Counted from the stretch's first letter, positions 32,991-46,619 are shown. The stretch is DNA of 64,000 nt from Isoetes taiwanensis (GCA_021234155.1 JAJEKV010000077.1:1721012-1785011); one strand, 5' to 3'. Translations and numbers: made by a program. Notes: generated by a model from the letters alone, not told the origin.

Positions 32991-33407
32991 TCGTATCTAT
33001 GAACCCTCGAAGCATGGTCGCTCCAATACTTTCAGCCTATCCGGCAAAGTATGCACAGAGGGCGGATGGAGGGACTACCCAACGACCATGTTCCTATGCC
33101 CGACCAAATCCATTTGCCATGAATTTCATGCATTGCTATCTATCACGGTGGCCCAAGCCGATCTTTCTCCATGAGTCCGAGCCCAGGTAGGATTTCCCCA
33201 TGTTATGTTGATGTACTGATATGTTGTTGCAGCTACTGTGCTATGGTGGACCACCCTTCGAGGTGGATATGTTATTATTGATTTATGTCATGTGCTCATG
33301 TGTGTTTTGCACGCCTACGCTTAGATCGATCCCGAGGGAGAGCGGGATGAATGACACGCCCATTCTTCCCGTCGTCGGTTCCCGCCACCATCAAGAGCCC
33401 GATGTTA

Positions 33408-33506
33408 GGTGGACGGCCTCACATCAGCCCAGTAGATGCTGGTTTGAGGGATGATCTCCGCTTTGTATACGATCGGGGCATCGTATATGAGCTGGGGCCG
33501 TCCACC
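33408..33506. other. Nested inverted repeats (long hairpin)
   Basis: Outer arms ggtggacggcc (33408-33418) and ggccgtccacc (33496-33506) are perfect. Inner arms atacgat (33467-33473) and atcgtat (33480-33486) flank a 6-base loop. The surrounding 32990-33528 holds no recognised gene. Confidence 0.6.
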
Positions 33507-33528
33507 GTCATATCAGTTCCTTAATTAG

Positions 33529-33770
33529 AAAAAGAAAGAGGGATATGATCCTGCTGTGGGTGCTTACAACATTTTGATTGATGGACTTCATAAATCTAGG
33601 AACGTTGAGGAAGCTGGAAAGTTGCTCTTAAAAATGGCTGAGAGAGGTTGTGTTCTAGACATTATAACATATGATATCTTATTACTAGTTTATTCAGTGA
33701 AGGTAGATTGCTAGAAGCGCAAAAACTTTTGCAGGTCATGGAAGAAAGAGGATGCTTTATTGTTGATGGT
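33529..33770 (+). pseudogene. PPR-repeat protein fragment
   Basis: The frame from 33529 reads YDPAVGAYNILIDGLHKSRN, then VEEAGKLLLKMAERG, a pentatricopeptide repeat of the P class. After a one-base shift near 33690 the next repeat continues as LFSEGRLLEAQKLLQVMEER. PPR proteins bind organellar RNA. Only about two repeats remain and both ends fade into unrelated sequence, so this is a gene scrap, perhaps carried by a retroelement. Confidence 0.7.
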
Positions 33771-33799
33771 TTTTGTGTAGCTGGAGCATGGTCTGCTTT

Positions 33800-36700
33800 C
33801 TACTTTCTATCCCATTTCACAGCGACCATTATATGGCATTGACACAACAGGGAACAAGGGCACTATTTTCTGTCCCCGAGATCACAGGTAGGCTTCTCTT
33901 ATGTTCATCAGAAATATCGGACGCATTTGCTGTGCAACTTTAATAGGCGAAGTTGTCAAAATTGATGGATATAAGGTATCACTTGTGGCAATTATTATGC
34001 AGATGTTGTTTGAAATAAGATCAGAAGATGGGACGATCATAAACATATTCACACTTGCGATGTGCATATTTTGATTTCTATGAAGGTTGGTCCTCTTCTT
34101 TGTGATTATGCAATGTTTCTTGATACCACTTATTGTCGCCATAAATTTGGTTTATCTATGCAAGACGAATCAGTGTTGTACAAAGTTTGGTGCATTGAAA
34201 ACATATTGCAAGATTAAAGCAATGATGTCTTTCATAAATTTGATATTGAAATTAAACCATTACAAAGTGGTGAAATTGAACTATCCCGATCTTATGTACT
34301 CATTCTCATTTCTATCTACATTGTAGGGAAAGAAAAGATTTGGTAAAACATTGTAAGTGTCTATTGTGTGTAGATGAAGGAAAGCTCGAACCATTAAAAT
34401 GTCTGAAGCTCTTGCCTGAACTGTCATTGAATGGAATTTCCTGGGGAAATGTGGCCATTTTTCCATCTTCAGTTTTTAACATGGAGAGGAGAAGTGTGTG
34501 GATCGAGTCATAGGTTTTGTACCTAGTGAATGGATCTAGGACATAAAGAAAAGTTTTATGTCAGAAAGAAAGGAGATTTAGAAATCCATTTGGTGCTATA
34601 AAGCAAACATTCAAGCTATGAAGAACTTTAAAACTATGTTAGTTTTTAGGAGATTATCCCCTCCGTAGGTACCAATAGAGCGGACATGGATAGAAATATT
34701 GTTGCAATTATGAGAAAACACTTCCATAATCAGGTTGATGAAACTGCAAGTAAACGGAAGTTCCTAAAAATTTTCAAGCAAAAGTTTGATACTAAGCAGC
34801 ATCGGTTGCCTAGATGTGGATGAAAACATTTCTCATGATCATGACAACAATGTATCAAGTTTGGCAAAACTGACTCCAAAAGTTGATGTTGGCAGGCATG
34901 AAAGAAAAAGACATCAACAAGAAACATGTGAATCTCATATATAGAATAAAAGATTGCAAGGTCTGAAGATCATTGGTTCTGAAGGGACAATAAATGCTGG
35001 CAAAATGAATGTAAGCTAGTTACAGACTCACAAACTTGAAAAGGAGGAGCTTACTATCCTCCGTGAATAGATTTTAGATATGCAGATTGAAAGCCTCTTT
35101 ACTGCATTGGCTACAGCTGCATTTAGTTCCTCAACATGTCCATGCGCCGTATTATTTCTCATCCTCACAGGGAATATATGTGGGCAAGTTATTTATAAGG
35201 AGGTTGCATGCAATCTAATAGCATGATGTGCCAAGACGGCCTTGATCGAGGTGAAGGACACTGTTGCATCAATTTGTGGTGAGCGACAATGCAAATGAGG
35301 GGATTTACACAAAGTTAAACACTGCAAGAACTTGCATTAAGGAACAAGGGCATGTGCTCAAACAGGATCTTGCGTCCCTATATCTGAACAGGAAAAGGAA
35401 GTAGCATTGTGTGGGCATGTGGAGCAGTTTAGAATAAAGGTTGGTTTTTGTTTTGTTTTCATATTTAGTCAGGTAAAACATGCATTTTCTAGGATTACAA
35501 ACAATATAACAAATTTAGAATCTTGTGTCTTGCTTCTTTGAATCTTTCCTCATGTCAAATTGGAGCAATTCCTATACTAGAAGAAGGTCCCTCATTTTAT
35601 CCGCTCCTCTCACAATCGTGGTCAATATTTTCATGCCATTGAAATGAGATCATATTCCCAATACAACGATTTTAAGGCTCTCATCCGATCAATGTGCCTT
35701 TAAGTTAGTGTTTTAGCACTTTTCAGTGAGGAAGTTATTAGCAAATCTTTTAGTGCCTTAGTTGGTTAGCAAAACAAATAAAAAAGCTTAGTCCGGCCAA
35801 ATTCTAACCTTTCTTTGTGCTAGTCCTAATTCAATAGAAGATGTTACTTTATCATCTTGTTGATGCTAGTAAAACACCATCTCGCTTGTGGTAAACCATC
35901 TCTTTGCCAAGCAATGTCCGGTCCCCAAAGACCAAGGGTCATCATGCACATAGTTTGCTTCTTTCCTCGCATGGCAATTATCATATCAAGTGTTGCGAAG
36001 AACCAAACTCTTTACATGGTGGTGCTTATATTGTCATTACAGATCTTTTTTCTGCCATTGCACAACCAACACAAAATTGTGTATTTGTTCAAAGTTCAGC
36101 ATTGTGAGTCAAATTACATGTGTGCATTCTCAAGTGTAAGTAAAGAGTTTGTGGCATTTCTAGAAAAATATGTTCATTGGGTTTGTCATGTTAAAATTTT
36201 GAGGATGGCATGGATCGTTGTTGAAATGTGTGGAAAATTGCTTTTGATCAATTTTCCTTGTTGGAGAAACATGAATCATAATTTCTCCGGGGAGCAAGCT
36301 CTCAATACAAATTTGAGTCAAATCGGGTTGAAAACATTACCCGACATGTTGTTTAGGCTTGACCCTGCCTTTTGTCAAACTGCATTGATTGTACGAGTTT
36401 CGAAGTGCAAGATATACTATGGTGCTACTTCAAAGCCTCCTAAAGGCCTATATGTTCACTTACATGATCTGTGTCCGAAATATTATTGCTTAATTGTGAG
36501 ATAGCCCACTAATATATACATTGGAGAAAGCTATGTCACCTATGGAGCTTGAGAACTACAGGAAAGTGTTTTCTTGCATCTATGAATCTCTTAGTCAAAG
36601 AGCAAATGATGACCATCTGGTATGCAAAAGTGGCACCTCAACTAGATCACAAAATATCTTCCAAATTTTATACTAATATAGTAATATTGTTTATTCTTCC

Positions 36701-37980
36701 AAAAGAGTATTCAAAACCATGCAAAATTACAAGTGCTCTGTACATCAAGGCATGGAATGAACATATTATCATTGCCTTCTTACCATATCGTTTCCATTAG
36801 GTAACGGCCAACTTAAATAGGCATTGTGAATCGTGATAACTTGTCTAAAAGATTGTCAAATGGCTGCATACAAAATCTCAGTTTCTTTTAAAGTCTCTAC
36901 TTGAAAGATAGTCCTTCTTAGTTCCACGCTATGACCAGACGGACTCGAGGTAAAACCTAGTGCATCTCATGGACCTTTCTACAAATAGCTCGAAATTCGA
37001 GACTGAATTGGAGTTTCCATGTGCCTCCTCACTATCGTAACATGATATGTTATCACCGCCTGAAATGTGCATAACGTTTGCCCCATCATAATGGAAGGTA
37101 AGCAATTCCTTCAGAGACCATTATAAGTTTCAAGATCACGAATTGCTCCCACAGAGTCATAATTCTCTCCCAGTCGTAGCAGCAGATGCCAAGACACAGT
37201 CGACTTAGACCTTGAGAGGTCAAGAGAATGCACAAAAGCGCAGCCCACAAAGCGATTCCTTGAGCCGACAAGTAGGCGCAGGGATGCTATGATTCGTATT
37301 GTGTCCACTTTCATGCAAGATACTATAATGATCATGTCCGTGACACTTCCGTGATTCGCACATAGATTCTCAGTGCAAGGGGGACAAAGTTCCACCTCCC
37401 AGATGATCTCTTGAAAGCAAGGTAGAGGCCTCGAATCTACGATAGTGGGAAGTTATTCAAACAGATTTCTTGCTCAAGTTGTGCAAGCCAAGTAAATTCT
37501 TTCACGTATATTATGCAAATCATTCAAGACTTAGTTTCGCTTATAGTCTTAATAGTTGGGGCTCAGAGACCTGGACGAATTTCGCCATATATGGTCGGCG
37601 CTTTTGGGTACCTCTCAGATAGAACGATGTGCTCCAAAGATGGCAAATGCATTTGAAGAATACTAGTTTCTCCGTTTCAGAGGATCTCTCCCTTATAAAT
37701 GGATTTAGCATGGGAGTTGTGTAAAGTCCTATATTTACTGTAATAAGTGGGCAAAGGTATAGGGAAGGTACAAATATCATTCGCGAATATGGGCTCATAA
37801 CCCCGGTTCGGATATTCATGAAGGTGTTTCAAAGACACATTAGTTTTTCCCGCTATTTCTTTTTGGTATTTTGTCACGGGCTTAATCTCATATTGTGTTT
37901 TATTTGGCTTAGCCTTGTTTTGTTGGGGGGCCCATGCCTCCTCCTTTGTTCGTCCCATAACCCGATTAGTTCTCGGGCGA
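33800..37980. other. Mostly unassigned; weak coding traces
   Basis: Short plus-strand traces look protein-like but break frame: about 33900-34070 (RNIGRICCATLIGEVVKIDG), 34690-34955 (VDETASKRKFLKIFKQKFDT, then KVDVGRHERKRHQQ) and 35857-36504, an open frame of 215 codons with no recognised motif. None has splice support or a family assignment. The rest is AT-rich without visible repeats. Confidence 0.3.
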
Positions 37981-37988
37981 TAAAACTC

Positions 37989-38045
37989 TTTATCTTATCT
38001 TATCTTATCTTATCTTATCTTATCTTATCTTATCTTATCTTATCT
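37989..38045. repeat. Microsatellite (TATCT)11
   Basis: Eleven uninterrupted copies of the pentanucleotide tatct. Spacerless, so not a CRISPR-like array. Confidence 0.95.
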
Positions 38046-38711
38046 GAAGTGTTTTTGTTTTGGTGTATTATGTGGAGATGTTTTTTACCAGGGAAAAAAT
38101 AAAATTCAAAAAGCATTCACAAGTTTATGAATAACATATAAAACTTATCCCATAACACACCAAAGCAATTTTTTTTTTTCCCAAGTAAGTGTAAAGAAGC
38201 AACTCGAGCAATGCACCCAATAAAACACCTTCCGACAACAATGTGAGAGCTCCAACAAGTATAAACGCCCATCCTGCAAAGGTTGGAGCCCCTTTGATCA
38301 CGAATATTGATAATGGCATCATCAGATAAAGGTCTTTTAGCAAATCGGCCCTTTTCAATAAAATTTCAGCCTATTTTCTTACTTTTTGTGCTCTTTAAGT
38401 CTCGCTTGTAAAGGTCCTCGTCTTTCCAAAATGCCAAGTCATGCTAGTTTTGAAACTTAAATTGGGATTCCTTTTTAGGGAGCAAATTTTTACCTATATT
38501 CTAACACCCACAAATTAAATAGTGGCACTATATATTTTGCTTTTTAGTCACCTTTCTCAAATTTCATCTTGTATTACTTCATCATTAGATTTCTAGTTCA
38601 TGCTCAACAAAGCAAATAATAAAGCCCAAAGTCATATTTCAATAATCACCATAGCTCCGCTTAACACAAACACAAACACAAAAGTGAAGCACACTATCTT
38701 TATGTTTTAGC

Positions 38712-38993
38712 ATGACAAAAAGCGCTTTTGTTATGTATCAATCTCCACTCAAAACATTATCGCTGCTGCTTGCATTTGCATCAACACTCAGAGTTGACTC
38801 TGGCATGAGAGAGAGGAACAAAGCCGAATCCTCAAATCGGCATCTTAGCTTCCAATACAACGTATCCAAGATCGAAATCGCCGAAAAGATGCTTTGGGAG
38901 ATGGGTATCCCGTTGTGCAAAACTGGAAACCTCCCCAAACCATCTACAATGATCCTAACTAAGACTTGGGGTCAGTCATCATTGCCAATATAA
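38712..38993 (+). CDS. Possible small secreted protein, 93 aa
   Basis: The frame starts at ATG 38712. Residues about 11-27 form a hydrophobic stretch (SPLKTLSLLLAFASTLRV) that could be a signal peptide, though two charged residues precede it, followed by a charged region (MRERNKAESSNRHLSF) and two cysteine-poor segments. The opposite strand is also open here (38938-38738), so coding direction is uncertain. No family recognised. 39000-39430 holds nothing further. Confidence 0.2.
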   Translation: MTKSAFVMYQSPLKTLSLLLAFASTLRVDSGMRERNKAESSNRHLSFQYNVSKIEIAEKMLWEMGIPLCKTGNLPKPSTMILTKTWGQSSLPI

Positions 38994-39440
38994 GGCGATA
39001 TATCATGTGCTCTAACTCCGCCATCATGTCATGGCCATCACCTATAAGCAGTTGGTCAAGTCTTCTAATCACCCTAACTCATAAGGTCGTACAAGTATAT
39101 TTAAATGGATTCTCATTGTACCGCTTCTTGCATCAAACGCGGTTCACTCTTACTATCTCAAGGCATGATTTGTAAACCATTTTCTCACAGTTTGGGGCTC
39201 ATCAAAATCCTATCAGATACTTTCAGATTTGCTAAGATAGAATTTGCATGCCATACATCCGCTTCTAAGGTCGATAGAACCTGATAGAATCCTTGCCATT
39301 TCTACAAGGAACTACTTGTTTTGATGTAGACAACCATTTTGAAGGTTACAGAATGCCATTATCTACTATATTTTGCACCTTCGCTTAGCCATTCATCCCT
39401 CCTCGCTGAATATAGCAATTTGGTTCCTTTAAAAAGCTCT

Positions 39441-39560
39441 ACTCTTAATTTAGATACAATGGCTTAGGAATAAAACGACGTACAAAAATCCTCTATTATT
39501 ACTCTTAATTTAGATACAATGGTTTAGGAATAAAAACGACGCACAAAAATCCTCTATTCT
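39441..39560. repeat. 60-bp tandem duplication
   Basis: actcttaatttagatacaat and the following bases occur at 39441 and again at 39501. The copies differ by two substitutions and one inserted base, indicating a recent event. Confidence 0.9.
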
Positions 39561-39981
39561 TAATTAAAACCTTTTTGCCAAAAAAAAACTTGCAAAAACG
39601 AAACTAGAATATATACAATGCGTTCGAAGCTAAACTTATTACTAACATTAGATAAAGATGGATAAACATGTGTAACTTTGTATAAAAAATTGCTTAATTC
39701 CTTGTTTTCAAGTAGCACAACAACAACAAAGCAAATTCAAAGACACACATTACTATGAATATTACACTACATCCAAAACCATCAAATGTTTCCATAGAAA
39801 ATACCCTTCAAAGACTCCAAGTACTAGACCTTACCTCGACAAAGCCACAAACTATTAGACCCACTATGAATTAATGACAACAAAAAATTTGAACTACAGT
39901 GCCCTAATTAATACAAGCACATGTGTGCACATAAAAAAAGAAAAATTCCATAAAATCTAAACACTAATTTTATTATCAATC

Positions 39982-40215
39982 TAATGTCCATCTAACTCCA
40001 ACAAACAAACAAACAAACAAACAAACAACCGAACAAACAAAGGATGCAAAAGCAAAAAATGCAATAGTGTAGTTTTCTCTTCAATGATATATATTTGTAA
40101 TAATGTCCATCTAACTCCAACAAACAAACAAACAAACAACCGAACAAACAAAGGATGCGAAAGCAAAAAATTCAATAGTGTGCTTTCTTTCAACGATATA
40201 TATTTGTATTTCAGA
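39982..40215. repeat. ~119-bp tandem duplication containing (CAAA)n
   Basis: Units begin taatgtccatctaactcc at 39982 and 40101. Each holds a caaa/caac microsatellite (six and four repeats) and a shared tail (gaacaaacaaaggatgc). The copies differ mainly in microsatellite length. Confidence 0.85.
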
Positions 40216-42060
40216 TGCATAGCTTTGACAAAGAAGCCTATTCCCTGGTTACGATTTTTCCCCCAAACAACTCTTTGGGATGGGGAAGGGTTTTTTTAAT
40301 CCGGATAGTAATACCTTACTGCGCCTACTTTTTTGGTCCCGTAGGCCAATTGGTCTCCGTGACGATAAAAACTCTATTATATTCTATTCTATTCTAAATT
40401 AGCTACTATTTAGCAAAAGCTTTGCTAATGTAGCCAGCTAACACAAATAAAGGACTATATTAACATGTTTCTTATTGAGATAGTTTTTCTTAGGACTTTA
40501 GTAAAGTCAAATGCTAGAATATGACATTAATGTAATGGTTCTCTTCTTATATAGAAGAGAACCATCATTCTAGGGAAAGGGACGCCAGTTTTGGCGCCAG
40601 CTCTGCTTTTGGATCCAAGCTAGTTGTGTATTCCTAGTACGTCCAGCATAACATAGCAATGATTAACTAGAATACTTCATATATTGACTGATGCTAAGTA
40701 GATAGAACCTCAATGAAGAATAAAGTTTCATTCTTAGATAGCTCTATGATCCCCTAAGTCCATTAAGAATCAATCCAAAAATTGCTTTGAGGCAATTATA
40801 TTGTACATCGAACAAAGCCTTCCAGTCTACAACTACCCTTTCTTAGTATATACATCTAAATAATGATAGCAAAGTTCCACCAAATTATCTTTCTGCACCA
40901 CCTCTACTAATCCATGATACAAAAATTGAGCTTATTTGTTCTATTGCAATGAGGAAATAAACAAAACAATGGTCTTTATAATAAGACATGAATGTCAGCT
41001 TTACGATGAAGCAATTTAGGATCCTTAGAAGCTGTTTCATACAGTAGGAGAGCGACTTTATAGAACGACATTGTTGGCATATAACTATTGCCAATGTTAT
41101 GATGCGCAAGTCATGATCATGTTTCTTCATTCCATGCTGGACAATCTCGTTTTCCTCAAACTGATCAATATATAAGTCAAATAAGACCACAAGTAGACTT
41201 TGGCATCCTCCTTTATTGTTGATTCTAGAACACACTATGTACGACATTCTGTAATTATTGTGGGGACACCATTGTAGCAGTATCTTCCGTAGTCCCTAAG
41301 CATTTGATAAAGACTATAATATCTTTGAGCGAACATTAAAATGGTCTTGTTCTTTCTCTTCTCTACAACTATATGCAGCTATTAAGAAATCCAATAACGA
41401 GGTCACCAACAAGTATATTCTTGCCTTTGAAGATATACTATTAAAGTGCTTATGGAGGTCACCTATTGCTTTAACAAGAATATTCTAGCCTATGAAAATA
41501 TAACGTTAAAATTTCTATGCTATTGTAGTTGCACTGCATGGAACACCAAAATGAATGTTTATTCTAGACTTATCATTGTTTAAAATTTTAGGTTAAATCG
41601 AACTATTCTAGGTAAAAAATCTAAAGGTTTTCAAATATCCTATTGTTTAAATTCGATTTTTCCGATGTCCCGAAAATGTTTTTGGATTTTTTTTTTTAAT
41701 TGATTTCATAAGATTTCGCGGTTTTCTTGCTACCGGAAAATATTTCCGCCCCTTCCAAAAATCGCATAGTTTTATGGTATTATTTCTCAGCGCTTTTTGT
41801 TTTGTGGATAGTCTCATCCGCCTCGCCTCCACGATTGGAAATCGCAGATACCGTCAATGATCCTATATCCATGTGATTTCGTTGACCGCCATATAGATGG
41901 TAGGGCCGACGATCCGGTGTAAGAAGACGCTAAGGGAAAAAATTTAGCTACTGGCTTCTGGATCATCTCGCATAGGAGAGTCACATAAAATTTTCGATTT
42001 TCCGTAACTAAGTAGTTGTTTCGCTTTGTGATTTTTGGGGTCGTTATGTTTTTGATGGCT
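40216..42060. other. AT-rich stretch, one perfect hairpin, no firm gene
   Basis: 40535-40565 is a perfect hairpin: 13-bp arms (atggttctcttct / agaagagaaccat) and a 5-base loop. A minus-strand open frame at 41247-40885 (120 aa) has no recognised motif. 40366-40396 is a short (tctat)n tract. Confidence 0.4.
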
Positions 42061-42142
42061 TTTATGGCAAAGAGAATCCATGCCACCATTTCTCAAGCCA
42101 TGCAGGACTGGCCAGTGACTGCCTTGATCAAATTCCAACAAG
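42030..42142 (+). CDS. Possible single exon
   Basis: A frame reading FLMAFMAKRIHATISQAMQD, then WPVTALIKFQQ, ends at a good donor (CAACAAG|GTATGAAG, 42142/42143). No partner exon was identified, and the antisense strand is also open. Confidence 0.2.
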
Positions 42143-45100
42143 GTATGAAGTGCTTAGGGTTTATGCTTTTCTCAAGGTTGATTTGATTTTGTTATATGTT
42201 GCCAAGATTTCCCATTATCTCTGCTCTGGTGATCGTGACATGCCATTGTAATTTTTGCTAGGCCCATATGTACATATCTCGATTGCTTTCTAATTCTTTT
42301 GGCAAGAGCTTAGCGATAAGTAAGAGCACCCCATTTTATAGGGAACGCTTGCAAGACAAGCTGGCCGGGTAATCTAAGAGGTATAGATAGTCCTCTTGTG
42401 ATTTTCACTTATAGTCTCTAGATTGCCAATCAGAATGTTCCTCGGATGCACTACATATGTAGGGATTGTTCTAGACTCTTCATGTTTAAATAATACTAGC
42501 TGTCTGCATTATATTACGACAATAAAGCAACAATGGAGCATTCTATTAATCGAATCGTTGAATTTGTGTCTCGAACAAACTAAACAAGCTGTTTCTTTCC
42601 TCCATGATGTACTTGCGTTATTTTGCAACCTAACTACTTCCTTTCATTCATCTCCTGCATAAGTTGCTTTGTATTCGTAATATTATCATTTGGTTTCTTT
42701 TGATTCTTCTGATGCAAAATGGCTTCATAGTTAGATCGCCTACAAACATTACCTCACATGCTAACTTTGGCAAGATCCACGTGCAAAGGATTCGCCTCTC
42801 ATGTTATAACTAACAGATCGTTTCTGGGCCATTGCTTCAGCTTTAATACTCTCTACAAGCAACAACCTTAAAGTTAGCAACAAAAGTTTACCGAGTTCGC
42901 CATTTCAATGCAAACCTTAGCATTCCTTGATCTCCGATCCTGCTATATGATTTCATTTCTCTCACTTTTGTGCCCATTGTCGGGCCTTCCTTAGTGAATC
43001 GAGATGTCATGTTGTAAAAGTCACAAATATCTAGGATATCCCTTTGCTATTTCTATGGAAAGCAACAAAGAAGCAATCAAGATTTCAGATTCATGCACGT
43101 AAGTAAGAGTGTTGAGCAATTGAGTATATTGACTCCTATAGGATTTTGGGCATAGAACCTTTTTATTTAGGGTAGCCTAAAAGAAGTTCTCGACGCTTGT
43201 ACTACCCGTCATAATTCCAAAGAATCCAAGGCACATGGTCCTGTACTGACACGCATAAATCACATATGTAGTAATCATTTTCTTCTCCACCAGGAACTTA
43301 TCGTGATGTCTAGGTGCTATCATCGTATCAAAGGAGATAAATAGACACGTAGGAGATAGATACAGATAGGCAACAACTATATGTTTTCTTAAATGATCGC
43401 CGTGACAAGGTATATATAATCTACACCATTCATGTCACTTTGTGATAACAAGAGGACCTCGGCTAATCTTACTAAATTACGCTTTATTTCTCAGAGGGCT
43501 TTCATTGCTTGCGCATTTGCTTCCACCACCACTTCAAAGTTATAAGTATCAACATTTATCCTTGCCAACTGCGTATCCATGAGGCAATAAGATACTAAAT
43601 CAAACAACTGTATCGCCTTAAAGTCAGCGGTATCTGCTGCATCGTGCGCTAGCCCTTTCTTTGCCGCATGTAGTGCTCATGCTGTTATGCTTGCCGGAGT
43701 TCTATGAGCGTATATCCTCGTCATCGCAAGATAATGGCTTTAATCAAGGAAAGATTCCCTTCAAAGCATGCGACCATGTATGATTGCGCTTTCCAAATCA
43801 TGCCAAAGACTGCTCTCCGTGTTCATTATAATTTGTTCTTGTGCACTTTTCATTATCTCTTTCACTCCTTTCTTTCTCTTTTTCCATCCTGCAACACCGA
43901 TCTAACTCCTCTCATCCCGGAAGAGTCCCTTGCCCGTTATCTCCGTGCTACATTTCTTGAAAATCCCATTAGTTTCCGTACTTTCAATAGTTATGCTATT
44001 GAAACTTAATCACAACATATTCAACTTTTATCATGAATTCCGCCACCCTTTGCAAAACAACTTCAACGGCTTGCAGACGTGTTCTTCACTTGATAAAGTT
44101 ATGCGTACTCATTCAACTTTTCAAATACTGTGATCACAACCACAACCCGACTTCCGTGCCTCAATGAAAGCATATTTTGTCACTTCCACAACAGCTACTT
44201 CCCAAAGCTCGTGAAGCGTAACAAACCAAGGTACTTTTCAATCTGCAGACCAAAGAACTAGGAGGATTTATGGAATATTACACGCTCAGAAATCAAGGTC
44301 TGCCAGATACCTTCATGTAGTTTAAAATCAAATACAATGCATGGTTGTTGTCCATTGAAGAATTCGTATAAAACCTTCCTTATTCATGAAACATCATGGT
44401 TCATGTTCCTCTTGCCCCTATAGCATTTGCAAAGAATTGTATTCACTTTTTGTCTTTGTGCAGCCCCATAAATACGAATTTCGTGCGTGACTTTCAATCA
44501 TTGACCGATGCACCAACTTATTGGTAGCAACATATTGTAAAGCATCATTTGAGCACATGCATGCCACTATTTCGTGGAGCGGCAACTATCTCATTTATCG
44601 CAGGCTACTCTATTCATCTGTTTGTCTTAAAAACAAAGCTCACATCAATCATATCTCCTATGATTTTACACTCTATTATGTCAATACCAAGTCATACACA
44701 TGGTTATAAAACAAATTAAAGATCTCACATACTTCAAGCCAGGCATTAACCCAATGCAAACGCTACACTTCAACATGACTCCAATCTATTATTTCCGATA
44801 GTTGATAAGGCATTTCAATTCTGTTTCAACCATTTTCTTTATGCCACATCGTCCTACTCCAAAGATAAATGCAATCTATAATTTACCTAAAAATCAACAT
44901 TTTGAGATCAACAAACTATTATCCATAATGAAACTTAAAAAACATGTACACCCCTTGGTAAGCTCCACACACAACCAAACACATCTACACATAAATAATC
45001 GAGCTCCCAATACAATGCAACATGCACAACATTAATAATGTTTCAAGTAGCACCTAACAATTGCATATTCAGCTCCACATTAGGTATGCTCAATGAATCT

Positions 45101-45380
45101 TGCAATGTTCTCTATACGCCTTTGCCACTTCCAAGCAAAAATAAAATCACATTGCCACATTCTAAAACCATATTCTCACGACTACATTGTTGCATTGCGC
45201 TTCAAAGATTTCAATTCCAACATTTCTCACAAACAATCTCAACCACAAATCATACCGGCCACAAATTTCAAATCTAATTCATCTCAACTACTCTTACATC
45301 AGGCCTAGTAAGAACGTGCACCATAACTAGTATAAATTTTGAAATGCATGATTTTGGAGTAGTCTAATTATTCTTCTTTA
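42143..45380. other. No gene recognised
   Basis: About 3.2 kb of AT-rich sequence. Short open frames (for example 43704-44009 and 45038-45277) lack motifs, exon structure or start context. No repeats stand out. Confidence 0.45.
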
Positions 45381-45381
45381 T

Positions 45382-46560
45382 CTAAGATAGATAGGTAGTA
45401 TATTCTTCTTTATCTACCATATGTAAAGCAAAGACGCATTTCCCCTTTGCTCGCGACCTAATTTCTTCAAAATTACCAAAACACGACACGCTGGGTAACC
45501 TGCATAGCATTTCTAGAGGGTGCCATTTATGATAACCTAGAAAGTACGCCTGTTTCTGAGGCTGATCCGCTGACATAAAGTCAAGCATTAGGTATTCAAT
45601 TAAGCATTCTATTGGATTTGATGTCGACCCAATTGTACCATGTAAGTTCTGGATCTTTGACTGTATGCAAAGCTTCAAAAGAAAACCTTGAGATCAAGTG
45701 TAGTCATTCAAAAGAAAAACTTGAGACCTGTATTTAATGGTAAACCGCAAAGGGTAAATTAAATATGAAAGTATGAGGCACAAAAATTCGTCCTACTACA
45801 GATTAAGCTCGAATCCTTCTCTAAGCATAGCCGGAGCTCTTGGCCCTCTTGAGATTTAGATTCAAGCATATCTTTGCCCTTCCAAAAATCACGCCCATTA
45901 TGTTGTTTAGAGATGCCCAGAAAATGGCCTAATTTTATCGCATCTATCAAATTTTTGTCAGGAAGTTCAGTTTATGGTCGAAATATAATTCATATGTTTT
46001 AGATGTCTTCCAGACAGTCAGAATAAATCGAACTACAGCTGCATTATCATCATGCAAAACTGGGTTTCGGGAAAGGACTAGGGAAATGCGTTCAAGCGAT
46101 AGATACAAAACCCACATTTCAAAGTCAATAAAAAGTACATTGAACCTGGGAGGACGCCTGTGGCAAATTGAGAAGTAAAACCAAGAAATGAAAATTTCAA
46201 CGGTATCTTCGGTGACATCAAGATGTAGAAGCTGGCCATGCCAAAATGCACCGCCCAAGATCGGTAAAAGAAAGTATCAAAAACCTGTATAGAATAGCGA
46301 CAGTTAATGTAAATCTTGACCTTGCCTCCCAAACCTCAAAAATCCGAGCCCTTTTCCCTACTCCTCAGAATCGGGCTTATGTCAGTAGTTGGCAAGGCCC
46401 GGCCCGGCTATGGCAGAAGGTTTTGGATTACCATTTACCATGGTAAGCTTGACACTTGTTGCTTCACCTGCACTTTCAAGCAAGCAAATAGCCTCGTCCC
46501 CACATCTCGCTGGCTGGTGAATGCCGCTTGGCTCACCACTTCCATCTCCATTTACTCCAA
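45382..46560 (-). CDS. Unrecognised multi-exon gene or relic
   Basis: Minus-strand pieces read as protein in order. A plausible start is at about 46554 (MEMEVVSQAAFTSQRDVGTR). 46258-45947 reads GGAFWHGQLLHLDVTEDTVE and continues through FEMW and a helical stretch. 45950-45759 and 45678-45382 follow (IECLIEYLMLDFMSADQPQK). The GGAFWHGQLL-plus-acidic pattern faintly recalls F-box-associated beta-propeller proteins, but no F-box is seen and I would not assign it. Stops separate the pieces and only some coincide with splice-like sites. Confidence 0.3.
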
Positions 46561-46619
46561 CCTTCAAAATTGCCGCCCTAACTCAATCTCTATACCGCCA
46601 TCGAGCATGACATGGTATT

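Noticed and set aside
35857-36504. 215-aa plus-strand open frame as a gene
   Set aside because: It is Cys/Leu-rich without a recognisable domain, with a competing frame and no splice or promoter context. It is noted only as a trace.
37989-38045. Regular repeats as a CRISPR-like array
   Set aside because: The repeats are contiguous 5-bp units without spacers, and the context is eukaryotic. It is a microsatellite.
40005-40150. Cys/Leu-rich protein encoded across the (CAAA)n repeats on the minus strand
   Set aside because: The periodic FVCLFVCL-like translation is a product of the microsatellite.
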